A stretch of 64,000 bases of DNA from Streptomyces formicae (GTDB lineage: Bacteria; Actinomycetota; Actinomycetes; Streptomycetales; Streptomycetaceae): NCBI RefSeq assembly GCF_022647665.1, contig NZ_CP071872.1:5642001-5706000 (forward strand). Reading direction: 5' to 3'. The notes under the pieces are model-generated. The model did no database searches and had not been told where the DNA came from. It worked only from the letters and a program-made list of their open reading frames with translations. How positions within the stretch are numbered: the first letter of the stretch is position 1; every line of letters starts with the position of its first letter. Shown piece after piece: positions 59,297 to 64,000 of the stretch. Both the position numbers and the translations under genes were made by a program.

Positions 59297-60388
59297 TCAA
59301 CCGATGACGCGCCCCCACAGGACCACCCTCGTCGGCGCCGCCAGCACCCGTACGTCGTCCCGGGGATCCGCCTCGTACACGACGAGGTCCGCCGGCGCGC
59401 CCTCGTCGAGGCCCGGCCGGCCGAGCCAGCTCCTGGCGCCCCAGGCGGTGGCCGAGAGAGCCTCCACCGCGGGGATGCCCGCCTTGACGAGCTCGGCGAC
59501 CTCGGCGGCGACGAGCCCGTGCGGCAGCGAGCCGCCCGCGTCGGTGCCGACGTAGACGGGGATGCCCGCGTCGTACGCGGAGCGGACCGTGTCGTAGCGG
59601 CGCTCGTGCAGCCGTCGCATATGTGCGGACCAGCGCGGGAACTTCGTCTCGCCGCCGGCCGCGAGCTGCGGGAAGGTGGCGATGTTGACGAGCGTCGGCA
59701 CGATGGCGACGCCGCGTTCGGCGAAGAGCGGGATGGTCTCGTCGGTGAGTCCGGTCGCGTGCTCGATGCAGTCGATACCCGCTTCGACGAGATCCCGCAG
59801 CGAGTCCTCGGCGAAGCAGTGGGCGGTGACGCGGGCGCCGAGCCGGTGCGCCTCGGCGATGGCCGCCTCGACGGCGTCGCGCGGCCAGCAGGCCCCGAGG
59901 TCGCCCGCGTCGCGGTCGAGCCAGTCACCGACGAGCTTGACCCAGCCGTCGCCGCGCCGCGCCTCCTGGGCGACATAGGCGACGAGGTCGGCCGGTTCGA
60001 TCTCGTGGGCGTAGTTGCGGATGTAGCGGCGGGTGCGGGCGATGTGCCGGCCCGCCCGGATGATCCTCGGCAGGTCCTCGCGGTCGTCGATCCAGCGGGT
60101 GTCGGAGGGCGAGCCGGCGTCCCGGAGGAGCAGCGTGCCCGCGTCCCGGTCGGTCAGCGCCTGCTTCTCGCTGGTCGCCTCGTCGACCGCGCCGTGCTGG
60201 TCGAGCCCGACATGGCAGTGGGCGTCGACGAGGCCCGGCAGGGCCCAGCCCCGGACGGTCCGTACGTCGCCGGCGGAGACGGGCCTGTCGTAGGTGACCC
60301 GGCCGTCGACCACCCACAGCTCGTCCCGGACCTCCTCCGGCCCGACGAGCACCCGCCCCTTCACATGCAGCACCACGTGATCGCTCAT
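59297..60388 (-). CDS. Amidohydrolase-family protein (imidazolonepropionase-like)
   Basis: The 363-residue enzyme has the metal motif LPGLVDAHCHVGL (about 53-65), carbamate/metal region GWVKLVGDWL (Lys), HCFAEDSL and EHATGLTDETIP (metal His), and VYVGTDAGGSLP (Asp). The C-terminal beta-sandwich ends GAPADLVVYEADPRDDVRVL. Such enzymes hydrolyse cyclic amides or dipeptides; the substrate is unknown. The ATG at 60388 (SDHVVLHVKG) is preferred over one three codons upstream. Confidence 0.87.
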   Translation of the reverse strand: MSDHVVLHVKGRVLVGPEEVRDELWVVDGRVTYDRPVSAGDVRTVRGWALPGLVDAHCHVGLDQHGAVDEATSEKQALTDRDAGTLLLRDAGSPSDTRWIDDREDLPRIIRAGRHIARTRRYIRNYAHEIEPADLVAYVAQEARRGDGWVKLVGDWLDRDAGDLGACWPRDAVEAAIAEAHRLGARVTAHCFAEDSLRDLVEAGIDCIEHATGLTDETIPLFAERGVAIVPTLVNIATFPQLAAGGETKFPRWSAHMRRLHERRYDTVRSAYDAGIPVYVGTDAGGSLPHGLVAAEVAELVKAGIPAVEALSATAWGARSWLGRPGLDEGAPADLVVYEADPRDDVRVLAAPTRVVLWGRVIG

Positions 60389-60463
60389 GACCAGCACTCT
60401 ACGAGCCCTGCTCTACCCTCGACGAGGACAGTCGATGACCTCCGTTTCGAAGAGAGCACCGCC

Positions 60464-61567
60464 GTGACACACCCGTTTCTGGACCTGGCACCCCTGACGG
60501 CCTCGCATTTCGCTGCGATCGAGCGGCGGGTCGCCGCGCTGCTCTCCACCGGTCAGGACGTGGTGATCACCCAGGGCGAGGCGCTGCTGCCGCTGGAGGG
60601 CTGTGTCCGAAGCGGCGCCCGGCCGGGTTCCACGGCGCTGAACGTCGTGACGGGTCCCTACGGCCAGACGTTCGGGAACTGGCTGCGCGACTGCGGGGCG
60701 GCCGTCGTGGACCTGGAGGTCCCCTTCCACACCGCCGTGACGGCCGGGCAGATCGCGCGGGCACTGGCGGAGCGTCCGGAGATCGACTTCGTCTCGCTCG
60801 TGCACGCCGAGGCGGCGACCGGCAACACCAATCCGGTCGCGGAGATCGGTGAGGTGGTACAGGCCCACGGCGCGCTGTTCATGCTGGACGCGGTCGCCTC
60901 GGTGGGCGCCGAGCCACTGCTGCCGGACGCCTGGGGCGTGGACCTGTGCGTGATCGGTGCGCAGAAGGCGATGGGCGGTCCGGCGGGCGTCTCGGCCGTG
61001 TCGGTGAGCGAGCGGGCCTGGGAGCGGTTCGCGGCGAACCCGGCCGCGCCGCGGCGGTCGTACCTCTCGCTCCTCGACTGGAAGGAGCGCTGGATCGACG
61101 GCGGCCGCAGGGCGCTGCTGCACGCGCCCGCGCAGCTGGAGATGCTGGCGCTCGAAGCCTGCCTGGAGCGGATCGAGGCCGAGGGCGTGGAGGCGCTGGT
61201 GGCCCGGCACGCCTCGGCCGCGGCGGCGGCCCGTGCGGGTGCGTTCGCGCTGGGCGGCGGTCTGGCGCCGTACGTCCACGAGGCGAAGGACGCGGCGCCG
61301 GTGGCGACGACGCTCCGTGCGCCCGCCGGGATCGACGCCGCCGCACTGGTGGCCAAGGCGCTGGCCGTGGATCCGTCGCTGCCGCTGGTGGCGGGCGGCG
61401 GCGCGCTGTCGGCCGAGATGATCCGGGTGAACCACTACGGCGCGGACGCGACGCCCGACGCCGTGCGCGCGTCCCTGGCGGCCCTGGGTGCGGCGCTCGG
61501 CGAGCACGGCCGCGAGGCGGACGTGGAAGGCGCCCTGGCCGCCGCCGAAGCCGCTTGGCACGAGTAA
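60464..61567 (+). CDS. Class V aminotransferase-family PLP enzyme
   Basis: The 367-residue protein resembles alanine-glyoxylate/serine-pyruvate aminotransferases. LVHAEAATGNTNPVAEIGEV and LFMLDAVASVGAEPLL (PLP Asp) precede the Schiff-base lysine in CVIGAQKAMGGPAGVSAVS (about 172). NHYGADATPDAV lies near the C-terminus. The GTG start has an AGAGAG site. It is divergent from the amidohydrolase gene and ends in a very strong terminator. Substrate is unknown. Confidence 0.85.
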   Translation: MTHPFLDLAPLTASHFAAIERRVAALLSTGQDVVITQGEALLPLEGCVRSGARPGSTALNVVTGPYGQTFGNWLRDCGAAVVDLEVPFHTAVTAGQIARALAERPEIDFVSLVHAEAATGNTNPVAEIGEVVQAHGALFMLDAVASVGAEPLLPDAWGVDLCVIGAQKAMGGPAGVSAVSVSERAWERFAANPAAPRRSYLSLLDWKERWIDGGRRALLHAPAQLEMLALEACLERIEAEGVEALVARHASAAAAARAGAFALGGGLAPYVHEAKDAAPVATTLRAPAGIDAAALVAKALAVDPSLPLVAGGGALSAEMIRVNHYGADATPDAVRASLAALGAALGEHGREADVEGALAAAEAAWHE

Positions 61568-61604
61568 TTCCCCGACTGAGAGCAAATAAATATCCGGTGA
61601 ATTA

Positions 61605-61650
61605 AAGAATGCGGGGAGCTGCTTTATCGAAAGCAGCTCCCCGCATTCTT
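61605..61650 (+). terminator. Very strong terminator between the aminotransferase and ect genes
   Basis: A perfect 21-bp stem (61605-61625 with 61630-61650) closes the loop ATCG; its core is GCGGGGAGCTGC. The remainder of 61651-61918 shows no gene and holds the ectA promoter region. Confidence 0.9.
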
Positions 61651-61918
61651 CTGCCCGGTTTCCCGGACCCTAAACGCCAAAGTTCCGACAAGATCGGAGC
61701 CGGTCGAAGCCGCATTCCAGACGCGTTACGAGTTTGTGACCGACTCCACATCCGCGCACCCTTTGATCCGATAACTCCCGGTCAAACAGGGAGAGTTTGC
61801 CACCACAGCTCCGTCGACTCGCACAGGTGCGCGCGCCCGCGCGATAACACAGAAGGGCGCTTCACCCAACCCCTCTCCTCGATGCAATTTGCGAATTCAC
61901 TCGGTAAATTAAATCCGC

Positions 61919-62416
61919 ATGACCACCGCACTGAGCATCGACAGCCCACGCGTGGAGGACGGAGCCGCGATCTGGAGAATCGCCCGCGACTCCGAGGTCC
62001 TGGATCTCAACTCCTCGTACAGCTATTTGCTGTGGTGCCGCGACTTCGCCGCGACCTCCGTGGTGGCCCGCGGCACGGACGGCGAGCCGATCGCGTTCGT
62101 CACCGGCTACATCCGGCCCGAGCGCCCCCAGACGCTGGTCGTCTGGCAGGTCGCCGTCGACGCGGAGCACCGCGGCCGGGGACTGGCCGGCGCGCTCCTC
62201 GACGCACTGACCCACCGGGTCGGCGGCGCGCGCGGAATCCGCTCGGTCGAGACCACCGTCACCCCCGACAACACCGCGTCCGACCGCCTCTTCACCGCCT
62301 ACGCGGCCCGGCACGGCGCCGCCCTGGAGCGCGAGGTCCTCTTCGACGGCGGGCTGTTCCCCGACGGGGCCCATCAGCCCGAAGTGCTGTACCGCATCGG
62401 CCCGATCACGCACTGA
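61919..62416 (+). CDS. ectA: L-2,4-diaminobutyrate acetyltransferase EctA
   Basis: The 165-residue GNAT enzyme acetylates diaminobutyrate in ectoine synthesis. DGAAIWRIARDSEVLDLNSS (14-33) is the EctA substrate region, SYLLWCRDFAATSVVAR follows, and the acetyl-CoA motif is AVDAEHRGRGLAGALLDAL. No Shine-Dalgarno precedes the ATG (TAAATTAAATCCGC), so a leaderless start is possible. It is the first gene of the ect operon. Confidence 0.95.
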   Translation: MTTALSIDSPRVEDGAAIWRIARDSEVLDLNSSYSYLLWCRDFAATSVVARGTDGEPIAFVTGYIRPERPQTLVVWQVAVDAEHRGRGLAGALLDALTHRVGGARGIRSVETTVTPDNTASDRLFTAYAARHGAALEREVLFDGGLFPDGAHQPEVLYRIGPITH

Positions 62417-62450
62417 GCTCTGTCCGACCCCCACATCAGGAGAGAACGCT

Positions 62451-63719
62451 GTGACCATCACCCCGCCTGCCCTGAGTGTCTTCGAGGCCCTGGAGTCGGA
62501 GGTGCGCAGCTACTGCCGCGGTTGGCCCGCCGTCTTCGACCGCGCGCAGGGCGCCCGCCTCACCGACGAGGACGGCCACACCTACCTCGACTTCTTCGCC
62601 GGAGCCGGCTCACTCAACTACGGCCACAACAACCCCGTACTCAAACGCGCGCTGCTCGACTACCTGGAGCGCGACGGCATCACCCACGGCCTGGACATGG
62701 CGACGACGGCGAAGCGCGCCTTCCTGGAGTCCTTCCAGAACATCGTGCTGCGCCCGCGCGACCTGCCGTACAAGGTGATGTTCCCGGGCCCGACCGGCAC
62801 CAACGCGGTGGAGGCCGCGCTGAAGCTGGCCCGCAAGGTGAAGGGCCGCGAGTCGATCGTGTCGTTCACCAACGCCTTCCACGGGATGTCGCTGGGCTCG
62901 CTCGCCGTCACCGGCAACGCGTTCAAGCGGGCCGGCGCCGGCATCCCGCTGGTGCACGGCACTCCGATGCCGTTCGACAACTACCTCGACGGCCAGGTCC
63001 AGGACTTCCTCTGGTTCGAGCGGCTGCTCGACGACCAGGGCTCGGGCCTCAACAAGCCCGCCGCGGTCATCGTCGAGACCGTGCAGGGCGAGGGCGGCAT
63101 CAATGTGGCCCGGGGTGAGTGGCTGCGTGCGCTCGCCGACCTGTGCCACCGCCAGGACATGCTGCTGATCGTCGACGACATCCAGATGGGTTGCGGACGC
63201 ACCGGTGCCTTCTTCTCCTTCGAGGAGGCGGGCATCACCCCGGACATCGTGACGCTGTCGAAGTCCATCAGCGGCTACGGACTGCCCATGTCGCTCTGCC
63301 TGTTCAACCCGGAGCTGGACATCTGGGAGCCGGGCGAGCACAACGGCACGTTCCGCGGCAACAACCCGGCCTTCGTCACCGCGGCCGCCGCGCTGGACAC
63401 CTACTGGTCCGACGGCCAGATGGAGAAGCAGACCCTCGCCCGCGGCGAGCAGGTCGAGCAGGCGCTGCTGGCGATCGCCGACGAGAACTCCGCCGACGGC
63501 GCCCACTTCCGGGGCCGCGGACTGGTCTGGGGCCTGGAGTTCGCCGACAGGAGCCGGGCCGCCGCCGTCTGCGCGCGCGCCTTCGAGCTGGGTCTGCTGC
63601 TGGAGACGTCGGGTCCGGAGAGCGAGGTGGTGAAGCTGCTGCCGCCGCTCACGGTGACCCCCGAAGAGCTGGACGAGGGGCTGCGCACCCTCGCCCGCGC
63701 GGTCCGCGAGACCGCCTGA
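62451..63719 (+). CDS. ectB: Diaminobutyrate-2-oxoglutarate transaminase EctB
   Basis: The 422-residue class III PLP aminotransferase converts aspartate semialdehyde to diaminobutyrate. FDRAQGARLTDEDGHTYLDFF (about 25-45), GPTGTNAVEAALKLAR, IVDDIQMGCGRTGAFFSFE and the PLP lysine in TLSKSISGYGLPMSLCLF (about 270) are present. The GTG has an AGGAGAG site. It lies 34 bp after ectA and 39 bp before ectC. Confidence 0.96.
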   Translation: MTITPPALSVFEALESEVRSYCRGWPAVFDRAQGARLTDEDGHTYLDFFAGAGSLNYGHNNPVLKRALLDYLERDGITHGLDMATTAKRAFLESFQNIVLRPRDLPYKVMFPGPTGTNAVEAALKLARKVKGRESIVSFTNAFHGMSLGSLAVTGNAFKRAGAGIPLVHGTPMPFDNYLDGQVQDFLWFERLLDDQGSGLNKPAAVIVETVQGEGGINVARGEWLRALADLCHRQDMLLIVDDIQMGCGRTGAFFSFEEAGITPDIVTLSKSISGYGLPMSLCLFNPELDIWEPGEHNGTFRGNNPAFVTAAAALDTYWSDGQMEKQTLARGEQVEQALLAIADENSADGAHFRGRGLVWGLEFADRSRAAAVCARAFELGLLLETSGPESEVVKLLPPLTVTPEELDEGLRTLARAVRETA

Positions 63720-63758
63720 CCCGGCACACCGTACAAAGAGAAAGGTTCTGAACCCACC

Positions 63759-64000
63759 GTGATCGTCCGATCGTTCAAGGACATCGAGAACACCGACCGG
63801 CACGTCAGGGCCAAGTCCGGCACCTGGGAGAGCAAGCGCATCGTGCTCGCGAAGGAGAGGGTCGGCTTCTCCCTCCACGAGACCGTGCTGTACGCGGGTA
63901 CGGAGACGTCGATGTGGTACGCGAACCACATCGAGGCCGTGCTCTGCGTGGAGGGCGAGGCCGAGCTGACCGACGACGAGACCGGCGAGACCCACTGGAT
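63759..64000 (+). CDS. ectC: Ectoine synthase EctC, cut by the window end
   Basis: The first 80 residues are present. VIVRSFKDIENTDRHVRAKS and WESKRIVLAKERVGFSLHET match EctC; the cupin metal region is in YANHIEAVLCVEGEAEL. EctC closes N-acetyl-diaminobutyrate into ectoine. The GTG has an AAAGGT site. The full enzyme is about 130 residues, and ectD would be expected beyond the window. Confidence 0.93.
   Translation, partial: MIVRSFKDIENTDRHVRAKSGTWESKRIVLAKERVGFSLHETVLYAGTETSMWYANHIEAVLCVEGEAELTDDETGETHW

Overview
The window is a high-GC actinobacterial chromosome segment, almost certainly Streptomyces. The signs are strong GC bias at third codon positions, frequent GTG/TTG starts, a rare in-frame TTA (bldA-type) codon, Streptomyces-restricted families (streptophobe, Asp23/AmaP island, DUF6381, the SCO1860-type LAETG protein) and a near-exact Gbn (SCO1839-type) nucleoid protein. 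From memory, the gene order resembles the S. coelicolor SCO1806-SCO1866 core region. No database was consulted. No rRNA or tRNA gene, integrase or complete insertion sequence was seen.

Layout. 1-7.7 kb: a truncated FHA protein, a streptophobe membrane protein, serB, a SixA-type phosphatase, and an MFS transporter with a 40-aa companion peptide divergent from its GntR/FCD regulator. 7.7-16.4 kb: fabG-fabI, tldD-tldE (separated by two tiny ATGA-coupled ORFs), tyrS, small membrane proteins, moaA. 16.5-20.4 kb: an acetate/solute symporter with its DUF485 partner, then a secreted subtilisin whose stop codon lies in the end of a MITE-like element. 20.6-28.3 kb is the most accessory-looking part: a CoA-transferase remnant, a lysoplasmalogenase/sterol-desaturase pair, a VIT1 transporter, and a TetR-controlled catabolic operon (acetoacetate-decarboxylase-like, SDR, two paralogous amidohydrolases) with a perfect candidate operator. 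28.3-33.4 kb: DEDDh-BRCT exonuclease, metallothionein-like protein, SURF1, GH15 enzyme (with the TTA codon), an SDR lacking its catalytic Tyr. 33.5-37.1 kb: Asp23/Gls24-AmaP envelope-stress island. 37.2-45.7 kb: enoyl-CoA hydratase, gbn, ABC-F ATPase with a possible leader peptide, zinc peptidase, VOC protein, hydrolase, class II aldolase.

45.9-58 kb: the phosphate operon (PHO box, pitH2, small partner), then a cobalamin region behind a B12 riboswitch: cobD-cobQ, a vestigial type I-E-like CRISPR repeat pair, a ChlI/ChlD-type chelatase, cobO and cobB. An oppositely oriented ZIP metal transporter follows, then a CobE/CbiG-like protein, CbiX and CobC. No cobN or corrin-ring methyltransferase is present here. 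58-64 kb: a LAETG sortase substrate, an amidohydrolase, a class V aminotransferase, and the ectoine genes ectA-ectB-ectC (the last cut by the window end).

The genes fit a core chromosomal arm: fatty-acid elongation, serine, tyrosyl-tRNA, molybdopterin, cobalamin and compatible-solute synthesis, phosphate and acetate uptake, and envelope stress. Small insertions (MITE, CRISPR remnant, recurrent hairpin repeats) sit at gene ends or in linkers.
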